NCBI RefSeq assembly: GCF_016808095.1
Contig: NC_068971.1
Span: forward strand, 29,037,631 to 29,101,630
DNA from: Vigna angularis
Taxonomy: Eukaryota; Streptophyta; Magnoliopsida; Fabales; Fabaceae
Direction: 5' to 3'
DNA length: 64,000 nt
The stretch's first letter is position 1; every line of letters starts with the position of its first letter. The notes below the pieces were generated by a model. It did no database searches and was not told the DNA's origin. It saw nothing but the letters and a program-made list of their open reading frames with translations. Shown piece after piece: positions 1 to 11,958 of this stretch. The position numbers and the translations under genes were made by a program.

Positions 1-1700
1 TTTGTGTATTAAATTTGGGGGAGTCAACTTTCTGACATTATTGAAGTTCTATTTTATACAGTACTTCAACATATTATGTACATTGTAAGTGTTTAAGATA
101 CTTTCACCATTCTCATTCCATTGAGAATGTGTGTAGTACCATAGGACTTTAAAAGACTACTTAACTTAATCAAGTTGTAGCCTAAATAGCCAAGAAACAG
201 ATTACACCAGAAAATCAGTGGTCCACTTCCAATTTTAGGCCAAATTTGGTGCTTTAATGGGTGAATCTTCATAAACAAGTTTGGAAATATAAATTGATGT
301 TTTTAGCAACTTTGTATCATCAATTTGAAGGTGTTTAGACACTGACCTACCAAAGAAACACATTGCACTCAAAATTGACTAGTTCACTTCCAAATTAAGG
401 CAAATATGATGGTTTAGGAAGTGATTTTGCATATGAACTCAAATTTGGCCAAATGAACAGTGCATACATGTTTGAAAAGGTTAAATACACTTGGAAAAAT
501 GTTTAAACTGCACTGAAATGGACATATTAAAAAAAACACCCCTATTGTAGCCAAATATGCAACACTTTTTACACAAAATTTGGACCACAATGTAGAAATC
601 AATGGAATCAAAACTGGACAGTAGAATCAATGACTCAAGGAGGTCATAATACACTAGATCTAAAGAATAATGTTTGGTAATTTTAAAAAACCACATGAAA
701 TGCCCACTGCACCAGAAAATGACTTTCAAAATGGTGGTTTTAAGGCCAAAAATGCTTGGAAGTGTTTCAATAGCAAAAGTGATGCTTGAAGCAAGTTTAT
801 ATGATCAATTTGAAGGTGTGCAACCACTTAAACAATAAAGATAAAGACTACACCACAAAATCAGTGGTCTACTTCTAATTTTAAGCAAAATTTGGTGGTT
901 TAAAAGGTGATTTTGCACAAACACGTTTGGACACATAATTTGCAGTTTTGAGCAACTTTGTATCATCAATTTGGATGTGTTTAAACACTGAAACAGCCAA
1001 CAAACACACTGCAGCAGAAAATCACTAGTTCACTTCCAATTTTAGGCACATGACTTTAGACAAAACTAGGAAATGAATATGTAAGTTGGAATTCAACTCA
1101 GCCAAACCAAATTCACTGATTAAGATGATGAAGTAACACTAAGGAACACTGGAAGTACAAGCACAACAAGTACAAAGACGATTTAAACCAATTTGTCTCC
1201 TTTTTAGTAAACTTTTTTAGGTTCTAACAACTCAAAAATTGAGTTTTAGGTCAATGTTTGCTTTTGAGTAGTTTCCTAGTCTAATTTCAGTACTTTAGAC
1301 TTGTTAGGATATTAACATTAGTTATTGTTAGTCTACTTTAGCTGAATTGCCTCTTTCTCACCCTTTTAGTAGACTTTTAGGTAGTCAAATTTTGAGATTT
1401 TGCTACTTCATCCTATTTGACATCTCTATTAGCTTCATTTAAGTACTTTAAAGTTGTTAAGATAACAACAATATACTTTCTTTGCTTATATTAGGTGAAT
1501 ATCAAAATTGTCAACTATTTTTAGAACACTTTTTATGTTTTAACTACTTCAATTTTGAGACTTCACAATTGAAGTCCAAAATCATATGTTCAACTTTAAG
1601 ACACGTATCTTTGAACATGTTGAAGGCCAAATTAATCACTGGAGTGCCCTTAACCACTACCAGGTGGAGTAAAGTTAATAAAGTTTAACCTAAGAGATGG
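1..1700. repeat. Degenerate tandem sequence, period about 160 bp
   Basis: No gene is visible. A block reading roughly CAGAAAATCA..GTTCACTTCCAATTTTAGGC..TTTGGTGGTTT recurs near 226, 387, 872 and 1033. These spacings are 161 bp or multiples of it, and a weaker copy lies near 711. Neighbouring phrases such as AGCAACTTTGTATCATCAATTTG recur with it. From about 1200 to 1700 a second set (TCAAAATTGAG, TTGTTAGGAT, TAGACTTTTAGG) repeats at about 153-163 bp. It could be an old satellite-like array or the tandem-rich non-coding part of a retroelement. The small ORFs here are not gene-like. Confidence 0.55.
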
Positions 1701-2855
1701 TCTACTTTAGCCTTAGTAAGGAATTTTCAGTTTTTTAGTTAATATATAAACTATAAAACAACTATAACTTTGGTTCCTCCTTTTACTTTCGTAACTTGGG
1801 GGATTCATGATAGTATATAACCAACATATATGCATGTTGGTTTGTCCTTGTACTCTACTTCATCCTTATAGTTACATCATGAATTGGTGTAATGAAATTG
1901 CCTATACTTAAATGTTAAAAGGTTGGGTTGTTGTTATACCTTGTTTACAGGAATGTTTGAACCAATTTTCCAAGGTTTAAGTATTTTAGAACATGTTATA
2001 GGGTCCAATTTTACTTTTTCTGCAGATTTCGTGCAATAAAATTCAAGTTTTGGCATTTTTAGTTCATATCACCAAGGCTAGACATGGTATCATTTCCTTA
2101 TAAGTTAATATCTTGCTACACAACCACCTAAGGACAGATTGAAAATGAAAATAAAAAGCTGGAACATATTCACACAATTCACAACAGAACCAAAAACATC
2201 AATGCTAACAAATAATTAAATTTCAACCTCATGATCAAGTTCAATAATGCAGAGCTGGAATGGTAGGAAATTCATTATGGATGACATCAATTACAAATAA
2301 AACTTACAGGTTGTAGATTTTTGAACTGAAGCTACCACTTACAGCTGCCTGAAACTTCCCTATTCAACCAATATTTTGTTTTAGCTCCTCTTCCTAAAGA
2401 TGCTACCTCAAATGAATAAGGTCTCTAAGTTGGAAACTACACCACAACACTTAAGGTCAGCACAAACCAACAATATAAACATCAATCCAAATGTTAACAC
2501 TAAACCAATAAACAGTTAAGGCAATACAAAATGTAACAAAGTGAAAACTTAAACAAGTATTGACAAGGATCAAACAACAGTTTCTATCACATGTCTACTT
2601 CCCCTACTCTTTTATCAATAAAGAACCACCTCTTCAATGTTTTCTTGTCACTGCTCTTGGGGTAACAATCCATCAACTGCTGAGCTTCTGAAAATAATGA
2701 TCATATATTTGATTTACTTTTAAGTACTTGAAAATCTGGTTATAAGAATCATTTCAACAAATGGAAATCTGGAGTTTGAGTCCACTTGTTCATCTTCTTA
2801 TCAAATTGGAAGGTAATAAAACACTTGCAGGCATGTATTCAAAAAGCTGCTTTTT

Positions 2856-2908
<53 letters not shown>

Positions 2909-5869
2909 CTAAATAATTAGTGGCATCAATAGAATTGGGAAATTTTTTAGGTTTGATGGATGTTACAGAAAATATTCACAGGAAAATGCTATAATCAACA
3001 TTCAATCAATTAAAATACCAAAAATGCTTGAGATCTATACAAGTTGGCCTTAATTGACAGCTAAAGATTATTGAGGTTACCTTGAACTATGGTTGAGTAA
3101 TACGTAGGTGCTAGGATCATACACATTCAAATAACTTGTAAAAGACAAGGTTGAAAGAGTAAAGGGATCAATGAATGTATGCACTGAGTGTGAAAGGGTA
3201 AAGGCATCAATGAGAGTTCAAAGAGTAAAGCCATCAATTTTGGCAGCTGAGTGTGAAACCCTCTGTCTCAATTTAACTTCTTGCCTTTGACCAAGTGAAA
3301 ATGAAGAAGGACAAGAAAATGGTAATTAAAAAAGTATCACAGATGACTCTATTTTAGTTTGTAGCTTTGGATCACAGGGGAAGCTTATATGAAGTGGTAA
3401 ATGACCAACTAAGGCTTGCACTGTGAAATACAATATATATTCAACAAAGAGATGATTGACAGTAGTACTTTTTTTATTTTAAGTCACATTGAATGAAAAA
3501 TACAGGGATATAATGATGACATCAGAGCACATGGGAATGATGAAAAGAAAAAGAAGATTTGATGCAGAGACTGATGCAGGATTTCTAGATGAAAGAATTC
3601 ATAATTTTTAACCTACACGCTCCAGCAAAGAGATCTTTGTATTTTTTCAAAATGAAACCTATTTATGGATGGAAACAACATAAATTGGATGGAAGCAAGT
3701 CCCTACTCCATTGATCTCAAGCATAAGCTATACGAATTTAAAGTAAAACTTGCAGTACACAAAAGAATGAACCAAAGATGGCTGGAACACTGATGTTGTT
3801 TAAACATTGCCAAGGCATATAACATCCACTTAATCTCATTAGTCAATTCATGCTCAATGCAAGAGAACCTCACCTTCAAAAACCAACATATAGACTTTTA
3901 ATCAGTTCACAAAGGAACCCCAAAAATAGTCTTATTCAAGAATAGTGAAAAAGTGATGTTACGATCCAATTGCAAAGTATGGGAGTTCTGTCCCATATTC
4001 CAACATACATAAGTATTACACTACTCAGCAGGGTAGTCAAAGGAAAAGTGCATAACAAACCAACATGATTATAATGGAGTGTGATGGGATGTTAGAACCT
4101 AATTAGGTTAGGACTTCACTCCCACAAACATAAAGGATTTTAAAGCTGGGTTAGCTAGACCTTGTTGAGCTTTCCAACTGCAACAACTAACTTTTTATGG
4201 TGTGGTTCCCCCATGATTATTAACACACCAATGCAGGCTATACAGGTTCACTAGTGGATAAAAGATCAATGTTCACATATTGTACTTTCCTACAAGGAAA
4301 TTTAGTTAAATGAAAAGGTAAGAACACAACACAGTAGCTAAATCATCTACATCATTATGGAAAAGCTATAAGAAAACTTAGTGTGTTTCATACAGAGAGC
4401 AAATAGCTCGTGTCCAGCATAAGGGCTGGAAGGCTCCAGCCCTTTTAATTTCAATGATCCAATTAACAAGCTAAGAATGGGAAGACTTATAATTAATATA
4501 ACTGGGGCAGAGGGGATCAAGCTGAAGATGTGGATATTGTAAATTAGATGTAAATCATTTCAGTGTTTCAGGTTTCAAATCCCTTGAATCAAAGGAATTT
4601 GTAAAGGAGTCTGTCCAGGAAGCTAGACCTGCTTATAATTAGGATATAATTTCTTATTATTGGGGTGATTTATTTCCTTACATATACCCTTGCACTATGT
4701 TAGAAATATCTGCGATATTATTTTCAAATATCAATGACATCATTCTATTCACTTTTCAAATTGCAATTTTCTAGTTATTGAAAGTCAATACTACCATTAT
4801 ACACAGACCAATCAAAGCTCTTAGCACTACAGTAAACAATGAATATACTACTTAGTTACTCACACTACTGCATAAAACACCTCCATTAACCTAGGAAGAA
4901 ATTGCAGAGGCAGCCATGGTGGAATTTCCTTATTTCTTGCCAAACTAAATTATGACCTCTAATTTCTAATACATGCATTATGAATTTATGATGGGCCAGA
5001 AAATGTATATTCATATTTCCCTAATCAGCATATATTCACACTATTAAATCTAAACTCTCACGCATATTTGATTTAACAACGAACATGCACTCTCCCAACT
5101 TTTTCTTTCTTTTCTAATATAAAAGTAGCTATTTTCATGTTTTGCTGATTTTTTTTAATGTTATATAACTTCATTCATAGAGAAAACAAAAAGAAAAAAC
5201 CTTAATTATAATTTATATCTCTGTATTTAATCAGCTAATTACTCTCAACAACCTTCATCTCCATAAAAAAACAGTTCAGACCAAGTCAAAGAACATTGTT
5301 ACCCTTTGCTAACAAAGCTCACACACCACCCCTAGAACTTGCTCCTCAATCCTCTCCCTCTCCCTTGTTAATTGACTTCATTTTTGAACTTTAGGTCCCT
5401 TTTTAAGTCCAAGGTGCCCAACCCTACTATTATATGAAGAACACTTTCACTCTTTGGCAGCAAGAAAGCACACACTACACTAAAGACAGCGTCTTCAAAT
5501 CCGAATATGGAAGGTGAATTCATCTTCCAATTGGTATAATAGGGTAATGTATCTTTATGGATGTCAAAGCAAAGAACCTAACAGGGAAACAACTTAGGTA
5601 TGCTAGGGTGCAAGGGTCCTATTAGCTGAATGAAATTACTATTTCAAGTGTTTGTTTTACACACAACATATGACCATAATTACTATTTCAATGTCTACCA
5701 TTTACAGACAACATATGAGCAGAATTAAAGCTAAAAATAGGAAGAACAGTAAAATTTTAAAATATGACATCCAACTAATATTTTCCATGGTTAAATGGTT
5801 TAGAACAAGTTCAGAACAAATTCACAAAGCTAAAAATTTAAGCAAAACAGTGAAAACAATATGAAAAAT
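1701..5869. other. Gene-free AT-rich intergenic stretch
   Basis: Both strands were read for plant gene motifs and none was found. The ORFs are short and compositionally like background. The sequence includes an AT microsatellite (annotated separately) and stretches that look like old transposon debris, for example 4080-4740, but none with recognisable ends. Confidence 0.5.
2859..2907. repeat. (AT)n microsatellite
   Basis: About 48 bp of uninterrupted AT dinucleotides. Confidence 0.95.
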
Positions 5870-6492
5870 AGCAAAAATGAGGAGTAAAGAGACTTACATA
5901 TCGACGCCAGACAAGTCCAGCAGCTGGGTTTTCTTCGATTGTTGCCTCTTCCACGCACCACGAAGCCCCTCCTCACCGTTGTGCCCTCCTCCACGAAGCC
6001 CTCCTGACGCACCCACAACAAATTTGTGACGCAGCCCCTACAACCACGGAACGTTGGGGAATGTTGGTGACTGAGACGACCTCCGACAACAAAACCTCCC
6101 AAATTTGGGCAATGTTGGTGACGGTTTGATGGCTGGAAGAAACGAGAAAGCTGGTGAGGGTTTGATGTCTCCGACAAAGGGGGAATGCTGGTGAGGGTTC
6201 GAAGAAAGAAACGCAATATTTTGGCTCGAAAAATGAAAGTTAGAGAGGGAAACCAAGTCCGCTGGGGTTAATTACATGAGCACCTTACCGAGGGTCATAT
6301 ATCCTTCGGTAAGTTAATTCACTAAAGCCAATACCGACGGCCCAAAGACCTTCGAAAAAAAACCTTCGGTAATGAGTGCATTTCACCATGGCCTTCGGTA
6401 ATCATCTTTGTGACCGTCGGAAACGCAATTTTACCGAAGGGCAAAAGGCCGTCTGTAAAAACCCTTCGGTAATGCCTGAATTTCTTGTAGTG
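5870..6492. mobile_element. CACTA-type element, right part only
   Basis: The right end at 6492 reads, on the - strand, CACTACAAGAAATTCAGGC, which is the classic CACTA-superfamily terminus. Inside it, 6280-6480 holds repeated CTTCGGTAA / TTACCGAAGG motifs in both orientations, as expected of subterminal repeats. The part at 5890-6260 is GC-richer and reads as a low-complexity Pro/His/Arg-rich frame on the - strand, probably captured or leader sequence rather than a working gene. No matching left CACTACAAGAAA end was found upstream, so the left border is a guess and the element may be truncated. Confidence 0.6.
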
Positions 6493-6854
6493 TTTTTTGT
6501 GTATAACGTCCACTTCTGATTTGTATATGATTAAGTAGGTGGATACTTGACATAGGTAATCTCCATATAGTAGAGTAGATATGCATGGAGACATATTCAT
6601 TTTTCTTATCACTTTTGTTGTTTTTAAGCGTTGTGCATTTAATGACATTTAATGTATGTTCAGAACAACAAAGTATTTTTCACGTTTTCTACCGTTCAGG
6701 TAGGATTTGATCGTTTAAGCTTTTCACTAAGATACCAAGCAGTTGATGAAGACTTCATCGTTGGACAAATTAGATTGTTTGGCACATGGTATCATCTAGA
6801 CTATGAAAACGCTTCTTTAAGTTGTTTATTTCACTAGTGGAAAAATACCTTTCT

Positions 6855-7128
6855 ATAACCAAGCTATTATAACGTATAAAAATTATCCGTCATACTAGAT
6901 TGACCGGTGGCAAGATGGTAATAAAAACAGGACATATTATAACGTAGTTTTGTAAATCAGTTATAATATGAAACGCGATGGCAAACTTGTAAATAAATGT
7001 AAGACATATTATAACGTAGTTATAAAAATCAGTTATAATATAAAATACGGTGATAAACTTGTAAATAAGTTTAAAACCTATTATTGATGTATTATAACGG
7101 AGTTTTAAAAATCAGTTATAATATCTCT
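6855..7128. repeat. Left subterminal repeats of the CACTA element
   Basis: About three units of about 80 bp carry TATTATAACGTAG and AAATCAGTTATAATAT, spaced through the first 300 bp of the element. In CACTA elements such repeats are the transposase-binding sites. Confidence 0.75.
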
Positions 7129-7967
7129 TCCTCTTTAATTTTTCACATTTCCCTCTCGCTAGATTTCATTTCAAGTTCACTCTCAGTCTCATTCTTTTCT
7201 TCCGCTCTTCATCTCATCCCTCTCACTTGCATTTCTCGGCATCTCCGTCATCAGCCACATCATTTTCAGAACTTCGGCCACGTTGTGGAGCGTATTCCTT
7301 CGCTCGCTGTCACGCTTGGAGGTCTCATTTCATTTCCTCTCGCGCATTCGAGAGAGCACTTTCGGTTTCCTGGCGTCTTCCTTCTCGAGAGACATCTCCT
7401 CGTCGCACGTCGTTCATCATCACGGCAAGGCTTCTTCACTCACAGAATCATCTCTATTTCCTCTATCCTTCATTTTTCACCGAATAATTCATAGAGCTAA
7501 ACCCTCTGTTGGGGTTTCTTCTCCTTTTCACCATTTCCCTTCGATTCCACCGATTAAAACCTTGTTTTCACCATTAGAAACATTTTCCACCGATTCAACT
7601 TTGATTTACACCGATCAATCGGTCCAGAATAGGTTTCCTTCTTCTTCTAGGGTTTCTATCAAGTTTAATCCTTTGTTTCTTGTTCTTCTTCGAGTTTTTG
7701 TCATATTTTCGCTACGTCTTCTCTCTGGAAGAAGCTTCGAGGATTCGCGTCGCGCCTATAGTCATCTTCTCAGAGCTGCTCTTCCAACCGTAGTTATAGT
7801 TCACATTCTTCTCTGTAACACTTTTCCCCTCTTTATCCTGTTAATTTAGTTTTCATATTTATAGAAATTTTAATAAAACATGTTTGCTTTTATTATCATA
7901 TTATGTAAAGTAATGAATGCTATTTTCACTGTTTTTATCTTTGTTTTAATTTTTCCATCATTTGCAG

Positions 7968-10531
7968 ACCCCTACTTGAACACTGATGCGGGGACAATGT
8001 CTCCTTTCGAGCATGCGGAGGTTTTGGTCTTATATGATAGCGGAGAGGTAAGCAAATGAAAATTTTCTACAACAAGATGACAGTCATTAGATTTTTTATT
8101 TCCTTCTAAATTCAATGGAAGGTTGAGGTTGTATGTTATGTTATACTTTCCCCTGCTCTTTTCATTTTCTCATTTTACTTCATAAGTGCAAGCTAAAACT
8201 TTCTGAGTCGTAGTAAAAGAGGATATCTGCAGTTTGTTTTCCTCTGAAGTTTTAGATTGCCATTTTCATTATTTTGTTTGTTTGTGGAAGCTTGAACTTG
8301 ATCTTGGGAACTACGGACGATTTTTGGACATTAAATTAACTAGCGACAATAACATCACTACTAGAAAAATGTATCAGGTGAGCCAGATGTTTCTAATTGT
8401 TTTGTTTTGGATGTTTATAGTTTGTTATTGAGAAGGAGAGAAGAGGAGATTATGGAAGAGGAGAGGTCAAGCTCGGGCAGCCTTGGGGGAGTTTGTTGAG
8501 GTGGGGTGGCTTACTCGATCTTAGTATTTGTAAATTTTTTTGAAGTTTACCCAATTCGCATTGCTGATTGGAATTTATTTATTTATTTTTTAACCTCGGT
8601 ATTTTAGTTAATCAATGCTTCATGTTAGGTATGTCCCATTGACACCCACCCTTAATGAAATTGATCTCTTCTGGTACAGAAAATGAAATGATCTTGAAAT
8701 CTGGTTTTTACTTATGTTTGATTTGACTTATAAGGAGTAGAAACTTGATTTGGTTTAGGCATTAACACTTGGGTCAAATATGTATTGTTTAAGCAAAACT
8801 AGTGCAGTTGTCAAGACTTATGTAGAGCCATGTTAAGGAACTGTTTGACTAGTGATCTTATTATATATATATAGTTGAAAAGAAGGTGATTGAAATTTTT
8901 AGTTACTTAAGTAAGATCTCACTTGAATCACTTTTTATTATAAATGATTTTCTTGCACACATAACAATTCATAATGTGACATTGACTATTGCTTCTGGAC
9001 ATCTCAGGCTATTGAAGATTTGACTAAGGCTTTAGAGTTTGAAACCAACTCAGCAGATATTTTACATGAGAGAGGTATCTTTTTCTTTGACAGTCTTTTT
9101 CATTTTACATGCGAAACAAATATATTATTCCTTTTTAATAATTATGTCCTGTCTACTGTTAATTTCAAGTTGAAGTTTGATTATAAATTATTGCTGTGAT
9201 AATGTTGACTTTTATTTCTGTTGAGTAATGCTACTTTTATTTCAATCAATATTAAGATAGAACTTTTTCAATATTATATTTCTATATCCATTCAATTTTT
9301 TCCCATATTTAATTCTAAAGATTATGGGTTAGATGGAAGTTGAAAACTAAAAATTGAAAATGATTTATACTTAGCAAACAGTGGGAGAAAATAATATTCA
9401 TATCCATATTTTTAGTACTATATTCTAAGGCAACCACCAAGTTTCTTCTCACTTGGTGGTGGGATCGGCTATATTTTAAAGCAACTAATTTACAATGACT
9501 TTTCTTTCATGCAGGGGATATTGAGTCCATGCCTTTTATTGAAGCACTGCTGGAACCGTATTTATGCAGTTTAATTTGTTAATTTCATGGTTTTGATGGT
9601 TTTCTTTTTTTCTTTTTTCTTTTAAAATTGAATTTCATACTTTTTGCATTTTAAGTGGTTTAAGTTCATGCAATATCCTAAACCTTTTCCTTTGAATTTA
9701 TCCTAAAGTGTTTGGGTCTTCAAACTAATTCCTTTATCATTTACAGTGTTGCAGCAGAGCCTAATTTGAAGGAGTCGACTGCAAGGAAAAAAATTTATGA
9801 CAGATGTGATGAAACTGTGAGTGGCAGACATCTCAAATATGCATCATCTAAAGAAAAAGAAAAAACATGTGCATAGATATTTATTTATCTTAATAGTGGC
9901 CAATGTGGAGCTTACAACAATTGTTACGTGCCTCAGGTTAGAATTCCAATGGTGGGAAAATACACAGGCCTTTCAGATGCATATCTTTCTGTTCTGAAGG
10001 TAACTTACTCCTAAATTAGTAACTGAACCCTTCTATTTTTTACATAGTAATTTCCTCCTTTTGGATTCTCTACAACTTCTTTTTTATTCAATATGCATAC
10101 TGAAATATAAAGAGGTGATTACTGATCTATCTACTGCATTACTTATGTTAGTTGACCTTTTGGTTTTGGTTTTGCTTTTATGCAACCCTCTGACGATTGA
10201 TTAAAATATATTGCTGCAGGATCTGAGGCATATAAAGTTTGCATGGAATATTTTAAAGGTATTCCTACTATTTAGACTAAACATATTTATTCCATTTTCA
10301 GATCTTTAATATTGATATATATGTTAAAATCTCATATAGTGATATATTATTTATTGGTTTTCTGTAATTGGACTTATTCTGCAGGGCGTTCTAGTTCCAA
10401 GAGGTTTTGGTGATGGAGTGCAAGGGAAAATTCTTGCGACTAAGTATGCTGGAGAACATAGTGTTCCATTTTTGGGCATTTGCTTGGGGATGCAAATTGT
10501 TGTCAATGAGTACAGATTTGTTCATGGGTAG
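7968..10531 (+). pseudogene. Captured CTP synthase fragment (multi-exon, truncated)
   Basis: Several exons with AG..GT borders encode pieces of the glutamine-dependent enzyme that makes CTP from UTP. 7968-8047 reads [19 protein letters not shown]. 8291-8377 reads [20 protein letters not shown]. Near 8420-8460 there is IEKERRGDY. 9515-9557 reads GDIESMPFIEAL. 9747-9816 and 9937-9999 give VRIPMVGKYTGLSDAYLSVL. 10220-10258 is a short linker exon. 10385-10531 reads [20 protein letters not shown] and GICLGMQ, then TAG. GICLGMQ holds the catalytic Cys of the glutaminase domain. The N-terminal start of the synthase domain and the C-terminal glutaminase with its His/Glu are missing, PGGFGDRG is altered to PRGFGDG, and GDY is followed by unrelated sequence. 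It lies wholly inside the CACTA element, so it is a captured copy and is very unlikely to be functional. Confidence 0.85.
9008..9074 (+). pseudogene. Captured TPR exon
   Basis: A 67-bp exon-like segment between CAG and GT encodes AIEDLTKALEFETNSADI followed by LHERG, a clear tetratricopeptide-repeat helix pair. CTP synthase has no such segment, so this looks like an exon from a second gene placed between CTP synthase exons inside the CACTA element. The phrasing resembles TPR proteins of the SRFR1 kind, but one repeat is too short to be sure of the donor. Confidence 0.6.
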
Positions 10532-10784
10532 ACGATGTGAATCAACTAATACTGTATCATTTAACACAAGTGTATATGAATCATTTAAATATGCATAATA
10601 TAAATGATGTATTAAATATTACACTATTTAATGTTTGAAATGAATTTTATTTTGTTAGTTTCATTAAATATTTGTATTTGAAGCTATATTGATTATAAAT
10701 TGATGGAATAAGATGATAATACAAGTATATTATTATAATTTTCAAATGTAATAATTAATTTTTTTTTTTAAAAAAAACATATAT

Positions 10785-11110
10785 TATAACGTACTAAACC
10801 ATGTACGTTATGATACGTTGATCACATATTATAACGTACAAAAATATATACGTAATAATAGATCACATATTATAACGTACAAAAATTTCTACGTCATGTT
10901 ATCTTCCACTTATTATAATGGACAAACGAAAATTTGTCATAATAAACTACGCATATTATGACGGATTTTAGAAACTACGTTATAATATGTTCAACATATT
11001 ATAACGTAAATTTCTGCTACGTTATAAAATGCGCAGACTTACTATATCGCCCAGAACTATGTCTCCAGTAACTACGTTGTAAAAGGTCATTTTTGTACGT
11101 TATAAAATGT
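10785..11110. repeat. Right subterminal repeats of the CACTA element
   Basis: At least six copies of TATTATAACGTA or its complement (ACGTTATAA) lie in about 320 bp, mirroring the left end. Confidence 0.75.
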
Positions 11111-11126
11111 CATTTTTCCACTAGTG

Positions 11127-11958
11127 TTTTTTTGCAAAAGCGCATTTAGCAAGGTGTATTTCATTACAAGTTTTTGGATCATTGTTTAAGAATTTTAACA
11201 TACTTTCCAAAAATATCTTTTGAGACTTTTATCTATCAAGACATGTTGAGAGTTTGTTTCCAATAAAGAATTTTAGCCATATTTATGAAAATTATAAAGG
11301 TTCTCATAATTCTTTTTGACAAAATTACAAATTTTCTAATATCCGTATACATATAAAGAGGAGAAATGAGAAGATTACACATCTATATTCATTTAACATT
11401 ATAAAAATAAAATAATATAAAAAGTAAATTTTTGTACTTTTTAAAAATAGAACAAGTAAAAAATAAGGAAAAGTTATCAGAAAGATAAAACAATCATAGA
11501 AAGTGAATTTTAGTATTTTTTAAAAATAGAAAAAATGAAAAATAAAGAAAGATAATATCATGAAAAAAATTTGTTTTGGTACACACATAGAAAAGAAACA
11601 ACCGGAGGTGTTGTCAATATTGTTGTTATCATAGTATACAATGCCGTATGAATGAAATTAAGAAGGTAATGACAACACTAGTTGCAACTATTCATCATGC
11701 TAGTGTTGCAACTATTCATCATGCCGGCCAATATTATTGAGAAAGCTGCAATGAGTATTAAAATATTTGTTAAGGTATGATAAACTAATCATGCCAACTA
11801 CAAACAAACGGTCATCGAAGTATCAGCCACACGGACCAGTTCCATTTCTTTTGTACTGAAATTACAAACTCTATTTTATTCATAAACCATTTCATTTTTA
11901 CTCCACCCTCTTCAGCAACAAAGCTGGTGATCTCGCATAAAGTCTTCCATCAACCCAA
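11127..11958. promoter_or_regulatory. Upstream region of the receptor-like pseudokinase
   Basis: This AT-rich sequence without a gene presumably holds the promoter and 5' UTR of the next gene. A 22-bp phrase (AGTTGCAACTATTCATCATGC-like) is duplicated at about 11677 and 11699. No TATA box or start site can be assigned with confidence. Confidence 0.3.

Larger units (their letters stand above)
6832..11126. mobile_element. Non-autonomous CACTA element carrying gene exons (Pack-CACTA)
   Basis: The element starts with CACTAGTGGAAAAAT and ends with ATTTTTCCACTAGTG, a perfect inverted pair. It is flanked on both sides by TTT (6829-6831 and 11127-11129), the 3-bp target duplication expected of the CACTA superfamily. 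Both ends carry arrays of TATTATAACGTA-type subterminal repeats. The interior (7130-10780) holds no transposase. Instead it has a TC-rich leader (7130-7850) and intron-containing exons of a CTP synthase plus one TPR exon. The total is about 4.3 kb. I infer a gene-capturing element mobilised by an autonomous CACTA elsewhere. Border confidence is high because ends and duplication agree. Confidence 0.9.

Noticed and set aside
7084..7849. Overlapping open frames of 86-188 codons
   Set aside because: Ser/Phe/His-rich translations of a TC-rich leader inside the CACTA element; no domain and several overlapping frames of equal length.
10407..10598. 63-codon frame in the CTP synthase exon
   Set aside because: Out of frame with the recognisable CTP synthase reading; a shadow.
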